A stretch of 64,000 bases of DNA from assembly GCA_030680415.1 (NCBI GenBank), contig JAUXVE010000098.1, forward strand, positions 1-64,000, read 5' to 3'. A model generated the notes under the pieces. The model did not search any database, was not told the DNA's origin, and was given only the letters and a program-made list of their open reading frames with translations. The position numbers and the translations under genes are program-made. The stretch's first letter is position 1. Every line of letters starts with the position of its first letter. Below, one piece after another: positions 33,811 to 41,373 of the stretch. Source of the DNA: Rubrivivax sp. (GTDB lineage Bacteria > Pseudomonadota > Gammaproteobacteria > Burkholderiales > Burkholderiaceae_C).

Positions 33811-33945
33811 GGCAGCTCCTGGGTGGAAGGGGAATGCCTGTATCGTTGCTGCCGAGCCTGAGGCGAAGCTGAAGCTGCGCCGGCCAGACGCCTTCAGGCC
33901 AGCTTCATGTGCAAGCCCGATGCTGCGAGATTTCTGGCGCCCTCC

Positions 33946-34599
33946 ATGCGACTCCTGCTTGTCGAAGACGACTCCATCCTCGGCCTCGGGCTGCGGGCCT
34001 TCCTGCAGACCGATGGCCATGTGGTGGACTGGTGCCAACGCGTGAGCCAGGCACGGCTGTTGCGCGCAGAACCGTTCGACGCGCTGCTGGTGGACTGGCA
34101 GCTGCCCGACGGCTCGGGGGTGGAGTGGGTGCGCTCGCTGCGGCGCGGGGGCGATACCACGCCGGTGATCGTGCTCACCGCGCGCGACCTGCTCAGCGAC
34201 CGCGTGCATGGCCTGGACGCCGGCGCCGACGACTACCTCGTCAAGCCCTTCGACCCCGAGGAGTTGTGTGCACGCCTGCGCGCCGTGCAGCGCCGCACCG
34301 CGGGTGCGCCAGATTCTCGACTGCAGTTCGGCGACGTGTCGCTCGACCTCGGCGCGCGCTGTGCCTACCTCTGCGGCATGCGCATCGACCTCACCGCGCG
34401 CGAGTGGGCGTTGACCGAGGCGCTGGCCTTGCGGGCCGGTCGCCTGGTGGCCAAGACCGACCTCGAGGCGCTGGTGCTGGGACTGGACGGTGAGGTCGCG
34501 AGCAACGCACTCGAAGTGCACGTTTCGGGGGTGCGCAAGAAGCTCGGCCGCAGTTTCATCGAAACCGTGCGCGGCATGGGTTACCGGGTCGGTGCGTGA
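33946..34599 (+). CDS. OmpR/PhoB-type response regulator
   Basis: 217 residues from the ATG at 33946. The receiver has the acidic pair in LLLVEDDS, phospho-acceptor Asp50 (ALLVDWQLPDGSG) and the Lys of YLVKPFDPEEL. The winged-helix output domain includes DLTAREWALTEALALRAGRLV and VSGVRKKLGRSFIETVRGMGYRV. QseB/PhoP-like. It overlaps the kinase start by four bases and is divergent from the DUF5666 lipoprotein gene (136-bp gap). Confidence 0.95.
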   Translation: MRLLLVEDDSILGLGLRAFLQTDGHVVDWCQRVSQARLLRAEPFDALLVDWQLPDGSGVEWVRSLRRGGDTTPVIVLTARDLLSDRVHGLDAGADDYLVKPFDPEELCARLRAVQRRTAGAPDSRLQFGDVSLDLGARCAYLCGMRIDLTAREWALTEALALRAGRLVAKTDLEALVLGLDGEVASNALEVHVSGVRKKLGRSFIETVRGMGYRVGA

Positions 34600-35900
34600 G
34601 GCGGCTGCCTTCGATCAAGCAGCGGCTGTCGCGGGCGCTGGTGGTGGTTTCGCTGGCCTGGGGCCTGGCGGTTTCGGCCGTGGTCTGGCTGGCCGTGCGG
34701 CACGAGGTCGACGAGATCATGGACGCCACCTTGCAGGAGGCGGCCGAGGTGCTGTTCGGCGTGCTGCCGCCCGACCTGGATGCGCTGCCGCGCGCACCGG
34801 ACGGCGTGTTCCCGGCGCCGCCGCACGAGGAACACCTGTCGTGGCAGGTCGTCGGGCCCGGGCCCAGGCTGGTGCTGCGATCGCATCGCGCGCCGCTGAC
34901 GCCGCTGCTCGGGCCCGGGGCCAGCGGCTTCGCGACTGTCGAGGAGTGGCGCGTGCACGCGATCCCGATGGCCGGCTCCCGCGTGCTGATCGTTGGCCAG
35001 CCATTGACGGAGCGCACCGAGGCGCGGCTGGAGGCCGCCGAGTACACCGCCGGGGCGGCGCTCGTCGTCGGGCTGGCCTGCGCCTTGTGGCTGAGCCTGC
35101 GCGTGCGCCGTGAACTGGAGCCCGTGACGGCGCTGTCGAACGACGTGGCCGGCTACGACCCGCTGCTGCCCGAGGCCCACCTGGCGCCCGCCCAGCGCAC
35201 CGAACTGCTGCCCATGCACACCGCAGTGACCGAGCTGGGCACGCGGCTGGCGCGCCGCATACGCAGCGAACGCGCCTTCGCGGCCCATGCGGCGCATGCG
35301 CTGCGCACTCCGCTGGCGGGCATGGTGGCGCAACTGGCCACCGCGCAGCGCGTGTCGCCGCCGCAGGCCCAGCCGATGCTGGCGCTGGCGCGGCAGGCGG
35401 CCGACCGCCTGCGCCGCGTGGTCACCGCATTGCTGGCGCTGTTCCGTACCGAGTCCGAACTGCGCTGGCGGGCGGTGGACCTGCCGCAGCTCGTCGCGCA
35501 GTTGCCCATCGAGGGCCTGCGCGTCAGCGCGGACGCCGCGCCGGGCCTGCAGGCCGACGCTGATCTGCTGGCCGCAGCGCTGGCCAACCTGCTGGACAAC
35601 GCGGCGCGTCACGGCGCCAGCTCGGCGCACCTGAGTGCACGGTGCGAGGCCGGCGCCTGGCAGCTGGCGCTCAGCGACGACGGGCCGGGTATCGACGACG
35701 CGCGCCGCAAGCACCTGCAAACGGCGATCGACGAACAAGACTACGAGGGCCGAACCGGCCTGGGCCTGATGCTGGCGGACCTGGTGGCGCGCGCGCATGG
35801 GGGTGGACTTCGGCTCATGCCGTCGGTCAGCGGGTGCGCCGTGGCGTTGAGCTGGCCCGCGCCGACGCCGTGTGGCCAGAGCAGGGTGCCCGGAGCCTGA
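34596..35900 (+). CDS. Sensor histidine kinase, partner of the OmpR-type regulator
   Basis: 434 residues from a GTG at 34596 overlapping the regulator stop (GTGA). TM1 at about 13-35, an extracytoplasmic region of about 110 residues, TM2 at about 150-168, then HisKA with the phospho-acceptor in AAHALRTPLAGM (about His234; the usual Glu of HELRTP is Ala) and HATPase_c (NLLDNAARHG, LSDDGPGID, GLGLMLADLVA). QseC/PmrB-like architecture. The extracytoplasmic domain shows no known ligand motif. Confidence 0.92.
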   Translation: MRRLPSIKQRLSRALVVVSLAWGLAVSAVVWLAVRHEVDEIMDATLQEAAEVLFGVLPPDLDALPRAPDGVFPAPPHEEHLSWQVVGPGPRLVLRSHRAPLTPLLGPGASGFATVEEWRVHAIPMAGSRVLIVGQPLTERTEARLEAAEYTAGAALVVGLACALWLSLRVRRELEPVTALSNDVAGYDPLLPEAHLAPAQRTELLPMHTAVTELGTRLARRIRSERAFAAHAAHALRTPLAGMVAQLATAQRVSPPQAQPMLALARQAADRLRRVVTALLALFRTESELRWRAVDLPQLVAQLPIEGLRVSADAAPGLQADADLLAAALANLLDNAARHGASSAHLSARCEAGAWQLALSDDGPGIDDARRKHLQTAIDEQDYEGRTGLGLMLADLVARAHGGGLRLMPSVSGCAVALSWPAPTPCGQSRVPGA

Positions 35901-35919
35901 CAGCCGCGACGCAGACCGG

Positions 35920-36618
35920 TTACGCCGACGGCCGGCTCGGCCACGCCGCTGCCATGGCCAGCAGCCCGGCTGCCAGCAGCAGCCACCCTTGTGGCGAGCC
36001 CATCGTCAGCAGGGTGGCGGCGCTGATCGCGCACCAGGCCAGCGCCACTGTCCACAGCCACCGCAGCAGCCAGCGCGCGGGTCGGCCGGGGGCGTCAGCC
36101 GCGAGCAGGAAGCCGAGCGTCGCAATCGCCGTCGGGTCGGGCGCCAGGCCGAAGACCTCGGCCTGCGTCCAGGGCCGACCGCAGGCCGCCGCCAGCAGCG
36201 GGTGGCCCAGCAGGGCCCACAGGCCCAGCAGCAAGCCGATCCGGCGCCGGGCGCCAGGCGGCGCGACGCGGAGCTTGGCCCGTGTGGCCAGGGCGGCCAA
36301 GCCGAGTGCCTGCACGAAGAACCCGGCAGCGAAGCCCGACGCGGCCCAGTTGATCGGTGCGTAGCGCGGCAGCAGGAACGACCCCGCCACGAAGGCCCAG
36401 GCCGCTGCCAGGCCCGCCGCCCCGACGCGCAGCGCGGGCACACCCTGGCTACCCCCTGGCAGGGTCTGCATCAGCCACGCCATCCAGGCCAGCGCGGCCA
36501 GCACCAGCAGCGGCTGCACCGGCCACCAGGCGTCGTTGTGCAGTTCGAACAAGCGCCAGTAGGTGCGCGGCGCGAACATCAGAAAGTCGGTGGGGCGGTA
36601 GGTCCACCACTCGCTCAT
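35920..36618 (-). CDS. DUF6064 family membrane protein
   Basis: 232 residues. The N-terminus MSEWWTYRPTDFLMFAPRTYWRLFELHN is characteristic of DUF6064, and about six membrane helices follow. The function is unknown. It stands alone between the convergent kinase gene and the aldo/keto reductase gene on the same strand (51-bp gap). Confidence 0.78.
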   Translation of the reverse strand: MSEWWTYRPTDFLMFAPRTYWRLFELHNDAWWPVQPLLVLAALAWMAWLMQTLPGGSQGVPALRVGAAGLAAAWAFVAGSFLLPRYAPINWAASGFAAGFFVQALGLAALATRAKLRVAPPGARRRIGLLLGLWALLGHPLLAAACGRPWTQAEVFGLAPDPTAIATLGFLLAADAPGRPARWLLRWLWTVALAWCAISAATLLTMGSPQGWLLLAAGLLAMAAAWPSRPSA

Positions 36619-36669
36619 CGCGGGCCCGCGTCGTGATGTCCGGGCGCAGCAGGGCGCGTCACGGCGGCG

Positions 36670-37641
36670 TCACAGCGCGGCGACCTCGGCGGCCATGCGC
36701 GAGCGCAATGCCGCGTCGGGCAGACGCCCGCGCGCCGCGCCCATGTTCTGGCGCACATGCGCCACCTGGCGAGTGGCCGGGATGGCGCAGGTCACGGCCG
36801 GGTGCGAGACTATGAACTTCAGCGCCACCTGCGCCCAGCTGTCGCAGTCGATCTCGGCCGCCCAGGCCGGCAGGCGGTGGCGGCGCAAGGCCTCGAGCAG
36901 GGCGCCCTCGCGAAACGAGCGGTTGACGATCACCGCGATGCCGCGCTGCTGCGCCAGCGGCAGGATGCGCCGCTCGGCCTCGCGGTCCAGCAGGTTGTAG
37001 CTGAGCTGCACGAAGTCGATCGGCTGCGTGCGCATGACCTGCTCGACCTCGGCATGGCGCCGGCCCTCCGAGGTGGTGATGCCGACGTAGCGCAGGCGGC
37101 CGGCGGCCTTCATCTCCAGCAGGCGCGGCAGGTGGTCGGCCCAGGCGAGCAGGTTGTGCACCTGCATCAGGTCCAGGCGCGGCACGCCCCAGAAGGCGCG
37201 CGAGGCCTCCATCTGCGCCGCGCCCCGCGCCGCGTCGCTGGTCCATACCTTCTCGGCCGAGAACAGCGCCGCCGGGTGCCCGAGCCGCGCCAGCGCATGG
37301 CCGATGGTGGGCTGCGACGAGCCGTACATCGGCGAGCTGTCGATGAGCCGGCCACCGGCGGCGAAGAACGCGCGCACGACCTCGGCGCAGGCGTCGCGCG
37401 CTGCTGCGTCGTTGCCGACGTTGAAGGTGATCCAGCTGCCCAGTCCCACCACCGGCAGCGCCTCGCCGCTGGCGGGAATGCGCCGGGTGAGCACGCTGCT
37501 GGCGTCCGGGGTCGCGCCGGTGGCCAGCCGCGGCATGCCGGCAAGCACCAAGGCAGCGGCCGAAGCGGCCAGCCACTGGCGGCGGTCGACGAGGCCGCCA
37601 TGGCGAAGTCCCGTTTCTGCAGCATCCATGAAGCTCGGCAT
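36670..37641 (-). CDS. Exported aldo/keto reductase
   Basis: 323 residues. An N-terminal DRRQWLAASAAALVLAGMPRLATGA resembles a Tat-type signal (RRxW instead of RRxF), so it is probably periplasmic. The barrel carries the catalytic tetrad Asp and Tyr in LIDSSPMYGSS, Lys in FSAEKVWTS and His in MQVHNLLAW, and the C-terminal cofactor-binding IPATRQVAHVRQNM. Start taken at 37641; an ATG four codons later is possible. Exported aldo/keto reductases are less common than cytoplasmic ones. The substrate is unknown. Confidence 0.85.
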   Translation of the reverse strand: MPSFMDAAETGLRHGGLVDRRQWLAASAAALVLAGMPRLATGATPDASSVLTRRIPASGEALPVVGLGSWITFNVGNDAAARDACAEVVRAFFAAGGRLIDSSPMYGSSQPTIGHALARLGHPAALFSAEKVWTSDAARGAAQMEASRAFWGVPRLDLMQVHNLLAWADHLPRLLEMKAAGRLRYVGITTSEGRRHAEVEQVMRTQPIDFVQLSYNLLDREAERRILPLAQQRGIAVIVNRSFREGALLEALRRHRLPAWAAEIDCDSWAQVALKFIVSHPAVTCAIPATRQVAHVRQNMGAARGRLPDAALRSRMAAEVAAL

Positions 37642-37812
37642 CCGACAGTGTGCAACGCCGAATATGACAGACCACGGCCGATGGAGTTCCGGTGTCTTGC
37701 GGCTCGGAGCCTGTGCAGACCCATGAGCTGGGGGCCCGAAGGGCCGGCAGTGCCGCCATCGGCGTGGGTCGAGACTGCCGCCGCAGCGCGGCGGGGACGT
37801 CTCGTTCGCGAC

Positions 37813-39309
37813 TCAACGAGGCACGAAGAAGGTCGACTTCTCGCGCTGCACCACTGCACCCTGGTCGGCATCTTGGTGCTTCGTGACCTCGAACACCACC
37901 GGCACGGAGCGGCCGAGCAGACCCTGGGCCGCAGGCTGGGGCAGCTGGAGTCTGGCCACGATGGACTGGATGCCGGCGGGCGCGATGGTCACCTCGGGTG
38001 CCGACACGGTGAGGCCGGCCAGCCCGCTCGCCGCCACGCGATAGCTCTGCGACACCTCGGTGCGGTTCATGATCTGGATCCGGTACACGTTCTCGACGGC
38101 ACCGTCGTCGACGACGCGTGCCAGCGTGCCGCGGTCCTTGATGACGTCGAACTGGAACGGGCTGCGCAGCGCGACGCTGGTGGCGAAGGCGACGCTGGCG
38201 GCCGTGAGCACGGCGCCGTAGATCAACACGCGCGGTCGAACCGCGCGTTTGAGCATCTGCAGCCGCGACCACCCGCCGGCCACGCCGTTCTCGGTGGCGT
38301 ACCGAATCAGGCCCCGGGCGTAGCCCATCTTGTCCATGACGCCGTTGCAGACGTCGATGCAGGCGGCGCAACCGATGCACTCGTTCTGCAGTCCGTCGCG
38401 GATGTCGATGCCGGTGGGGCAGACCTGCACGCAAAGCGTGCAGGCGACGCAATCGCCCAGCCCCTGGGCCGCGGCCGTGGTCTTGCGCGAACGTGAGCCG
38501 CGCGGCTCACCGCGCGCGGCGTCGTAGGTGATGACCAGGGAGTCCTTGTCGATCAGCGCGCTCTGGAAGCGGGCGTAGGGGCACATGTACTTGCACATCT
38601 GTTCGCGCAGATAGCCCGCGTTGCCGTAGGTGGCCAGGCCGTAGAACAGGATCCAGAAGGTGTTCCACGGCGACACCGCGAAGGCCGCGACAGCCGGCGT
38701 GAGCTCGCGGATGGGGGTGAAGTAACCGACGAAGCTGAAGCCGGTGAACAGCGAGATGGCGAGCCAGGCGATCTGCTTGGCCCCCTTGCGGGCGAGCTTG
38801 TTCGCGCTCCACGGCGCCTGGTCGAGCCGCATGCGGGCGACGCGGTCGCCCTCGATGCGGCGCTCGACCCACATGAAGATCTCGGTGTAGACGGTCTGCG
38901 GGCAGGTGTAGCCGCACCACAGCCGCCCGGCCACGGCGGTGAAGAAGAACAACGCCAGCGCCGACAGCACCAGCAGTGCGGCGAGGAAGATCAGGTCCTG
39001 CGGATACAGCACCAGACCCAGGATGTAGAAGCGCTGCGCCTCCAGATCGAACAGCACCGCCTGGCGGCCGCTCCACTGCAGCCAGGGCAGGCCGTAGAAC
39101 AGCAGCTGCGTCAGCCAGACGAAGGTCCAGCGCCAGCCGGCGAACCAGCCCTTGACCGCGCGCGGGTAGATGTCCGGCTGCTTCTGGTACATCGACACGA
39201 ACTGCAAGTCGTCGCCCGCGGCCTGGTCGGCAGGCAGCGGCTGGATCGGGATGACCGGGAATCCGCGTCGCTTGCTCAACGCAGGCGCTCGATGCGTAGG
39301 TCTAGCCAT
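37813..39309 (-). CDS. ccoG: Cytochrome c oxidase accessory protein CcoG (FixG/RdxA)
   Basis: 498 residues. Membrane helices at about 85-105, 110-135, 190-210 and 355-375 surround a polyferredoxin-like part with cysteine motifs WCGYTCPQ, MCKYMCPY, CVACTLCVQVCPTGID and CIGCAACIDVCN. CcoG reduces Cu(II) for assembly of cbb3-type oxidase. The usual neighbours ccoNOPQ/ccoIS are not in this window. It is divergent from an NsrR-type regulator, and the shared 106-bp promoter region contains two NsrR-like boxes, so nitric-oxide control of this gene is likely. Confidence 0.95.
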   Translation of the reverse strand: MARPTHRAPALSKRRGFPVIPIQPLPADQAAGDDLQFVSMYQKQPDIYPRAVKGWFAGWRWTFVWLTQLLFYGLPWLQWSGRQAVLFDLEAQRFYILGLVLYPQDLIFLAALLVLSALALFFFTAVAGRLWCGYTCPQTVYTEIFMWVERRIEGDRVARMRLDQAPWSANKLARKGAKQIAWLAISLFTGFSFVGYFTPIRELTPAVAAFAVSPWNTFWILFYGLATYGNAGYLREQMCKYMCPYARFQSALIDKDSLVITYDAARGEPRGSRSRKTTAAAQGLGDCVACTLCVQVCPTGIDIRDGLQNECIGCAACIDVCNGVMDKMGYARGLIRYATENGVAGGWSRLQMLKRAVRPRVLIYGAVLTAASVAFATSVALRSPFQFDVIKDRGTLARVVDDGAVENVYRIQIMNRTEVSQSYRVAASGLAGLTVSAPEVTIAPAGIQSIVARLQLPQPAAQGLLGRSVPVVFEVTKHQDADQGAVVQREKSTFFVPR

Positions 39310-39334
39310 CTATCTATCGGGCGCCGGCGGTTGT

Positions 39335-39398
39335 AAGATGCATTTCACTTGCATGTTATCTCGTGCTTTGACGCAAAGCAATACATCGCATGCATCTT
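39335..39398. promoter_or_regulatory. Two NsrR-like boxes between ccoG and nsrR
   Basis: Box 1 (39335-39357) is AAGATGCATTT, one base, then ACTTGCATGTT: the left half is a perfect match to the NsrR half-site and the right half matches 8 of 11. Box 2 (39376-39398) has a right half GCATGCATCTT (9 of 11) and a weak left half (5 of 11). The boxes lie in the divergent promoter of ccoG and the Rrf2 gene, so both should be repressed until NO destroys the iron-sulfur cluster. Confidence 0.75.
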
Positions 39399-39415
39399 TT
39401 GGAGTGCCTCCGCCG

Positions 39416-39928
39416 ATGCGGCTGTCCGACTACACCGACTACACCCTGCGGGTACTGATGTACTGTGCGGCAAACCGCGACCGCCTGGTCACCATTGCCG
39501 AGATTGCGCACGGGCACCAGATATCGAAGAACCACCTGATGAAGATCGTCAACGATCTGGCGCGCCAGGGCGTGCTGGAAACCACGCGCGGACGCGGCGG
39601 CGGTCTGCGCCTGCTGAAGGCGCCCGCGGCCATTCGGGTCGGCGACGTGCTGAGAAGCGCCGAAACCGACTTCCGGCTCGTCGAGTGCTTCGATGCGTCC
39701 ACCGACACCTGCACCTTGACGCCGACGTGTCGATTGAGAGGCGTGCTCGGCAACGCACTCAGGGCCTACTTCGCCGAGCTCGACGCCGTGACGCTGGACG
39801 ACATCACCGGGTCGGGCGCCCGGCGGGAAAGTGCCGGCGCCGCCGCGACGAACCCGGTGACCGTCACTTCGATGCTCAAGGACCCGCTGCCGCGGCGCCC
39901 GCGCGAGCCGGGTCCCGACCGGCCTTGA
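39416..39928 (+). CDS. nsrR: Rrf2-family NO-sensing repressor NsrR
   Basis: 170 residues from the ATG at 39416. The N-terminus MRLSDYTDYTLRVLMYCA and the recognition helix region HGHQISKNHLMKIVNDLARQGVLETTRGRGGGLRL are typical of NsrR. Three cluster cysteines are at 91, 99 and 105 (VECFDASTDTCTLTPTCRL). An extra C-terminal tail of about 30 residues (rich in Pro and Arg) is longer than usual. The protein binds a [4Fe-4S] or [2Fe-2S] cluster that reacts with NO. It is divergent from ccoG with NsrR boxes in its own promoter, so it is autoregulated. Confidence 0.9.
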   Translation: MRLSDYTDYTLRVLMYCAANRDRLVTIAEIAHGHQISKNHLMKIVNDLARQGVLETTRGRGGGLRLLKAPAAIRVGDVLRSAETDFRLVECFDASTDTCTLTPTCRLRGVLGNALRAYFAELDAVTLDDITGSGARRESAGAAATNPVTVTSMLKDPLPRRPREPGPDRP

Positions 39929-40041
39929 AGGGGCTTGCCTGCGGGGCGGGGAGCGGGCAGAGTCGCCGCACCCGGGGCCGGGGGCCTGCCGCCGTGCCGT
40001 CCCGGCGGTCGCCCGGGCTGTCCCGGCCGCCTGCACTTCAT

Positions 40042-40061
40042 CGCCCGCTTCGGGCGCTTTG
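40042..40061 (+). terminator. Terminator-like hairpin after nsrR
   Basis: CGCCCG-CTT-CGGGCG (40042-40056) followed by CTTTGT. A short stable stem with only three T residues, so termination may be partial. The rest of the 223-bp gap (39929-40151) is GC-rich and holds no gene I can support; the end of the gap contains the ribosome site for the efflux adaptor. Confidence 0.45.
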
Positions 40062-40151
40062 TCGCAACCCTGTCCACCGGCGGCGCCGGCCCGCCGACAC
40101 TCATGCCTGCGACCCCCAAGCGGGGTACGGACCTGTCTGGAGGAGCGGATC

Positions 40152-41357
40152 ATGAAGAAGAAGTGACTGCTGGGCGGCGTGGCGCTGGTGATGGTGGCGG
40201 GCGCCGGCGTGGCGTTCATGAACGGCGTGTTCAAGGGACCGCTGGGCCAGGCGGTGGCCAAGAGCGAGGCCACGGCCGGCAAGGGCGGCAGGGACGCCAA
40301 GAAGCCCGACCCGCCGCTGGAGTTCGTGCCGCGCGAGGTGGTACAGCCGACGCTGGCACCTATGCCGTCGCGGGTCGAGTTCTCCGGCCCGCTGGTGGCG
40401 CCGCAGACCTCGCTGGTGCGTGCCAAGGCCGCCGGCACACTGGTGTCGATGAGCGCTGCCGAAGGCAGCCGGGTGCAGGCCGGACAGGCCATCGGACGCA
40501 TCGACATGGCCGAAACCAGCAGCCGTGTCGCCGAGCGCAGCGCCAACCTGGAATCGGCGCGCGCCACCCTGGTGCAGGCCGAACGCGCGCATGCCAGCAA
40601 CGAGCGCCTGGCGGCGCAGCAGTTCATCAGCCCGATCGCGCTGGAAAACTCGCGCGCCGCGGTGGACACCGCACGTGCGGCGCTGAATGCTGCGCAGGCG
40701 GCGCTGGACACCACGCGTGTCGCCCTGCGTGACGCCACCTTGCTGGCACCCATCTCCGGCATCGTCGCCAAGCGCCATGTGCTGCCCGGCGAGAAGGTCA
40801 GCATCGACCAGCAGGTGCTGACCATCGTCGACCTGGCACGGCTCGAACTCGCCGCCAGCGTCGGCACGCACGAGGTCGCCCGGCTGGCCGCCGGCATGCC
40901 GGTGGAGGTGCGGGTGGAGGGCGTGCTGCAGCCGGTGGCCGGGCGCATTGCGCGCATCGCGCCGGCGGCCGAGCCGGGCACAAGGTCCATCGGCGTCACG
41001 ATCGAGCTGGCCAACCCCGGGGAGACGCTGCGCGCCGGCCAGTACGCGCTGGCCAGCGCCGCCCTGGCCGACGACCAGGAACGCCTCACGCTGCCGGCCA
41101 ACGCGGTGGGCAACGCCGCCGGCCAGGACCATGTCTGGCTGATCGAGAACGGTGTGCTGGCGCGCCGCGCCGTCACCGTGGGCCGGCGCGACGAGCGCGC
41201 AGGCCGCATCGAGGTACTGCAGGGCGTCGGCCCGGCCAGCCAGGTGCTGGCCGCGCGTTTCGACAACCTGCGCGAGGGCGCCAAGGCGCTGGTGGTGGCC
41301 AACCGTGCGGCGGCGGTGGCCTCGGCCGCCGCCTCGTCGCCCGTGACCGTGAAGTAA
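40152..41357 (+). pseudogene. RND efflux membrane-fusion (adaptor) protein with an in-frame stop at codon 5
   Basis: The best start is ATG at 40152, with GGAGGAG eight bases upstream, but the frame reads ATG AAG AAG AAG TGA CTG CTG and then continues open to 41357 for 397 codons. The expected N-terminus is M-K-K-K-(probably W)-L-L-G-G-V-A-L-V, a normal signal anchor. Downstream all adaptor features are intact: barrel-sandwich lipoyl half (AAEGSRVQAGQAIGRIDM), a coiled-coil hairpin, LLAPISGIVAKRHVLPGEKV and the beta-barrel domain. Translation from GTG 40179 or ATG 40191 could give a product lacking the basic n-region. The partner RND gene follows 16 bp later. Either a recent nonsense mutation (TGG to TGA) or a sequencing error. 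Confidence 0.75.
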
Positions 41358-41373
41358 GACGGCGGAGGCCATC

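Noticed and set aside
32179-34521. 780-residue version of the DUF5666 lipoprotein extending upstream
   Set aside because: The extension is the OmpR-type regulator read antisense; the ATG at 33810 has a good ribosome site and starts a proper lipoprotein signal peptide.
40164-40166. Selenocysteine or other recoding at the TGA of the efflux adaptor
   Set aside because: The codon sits in a cytoplasmic signal-anchor start where no selenocysteine is expected, and no SECIS-like hairpin is apparent directly downstream.
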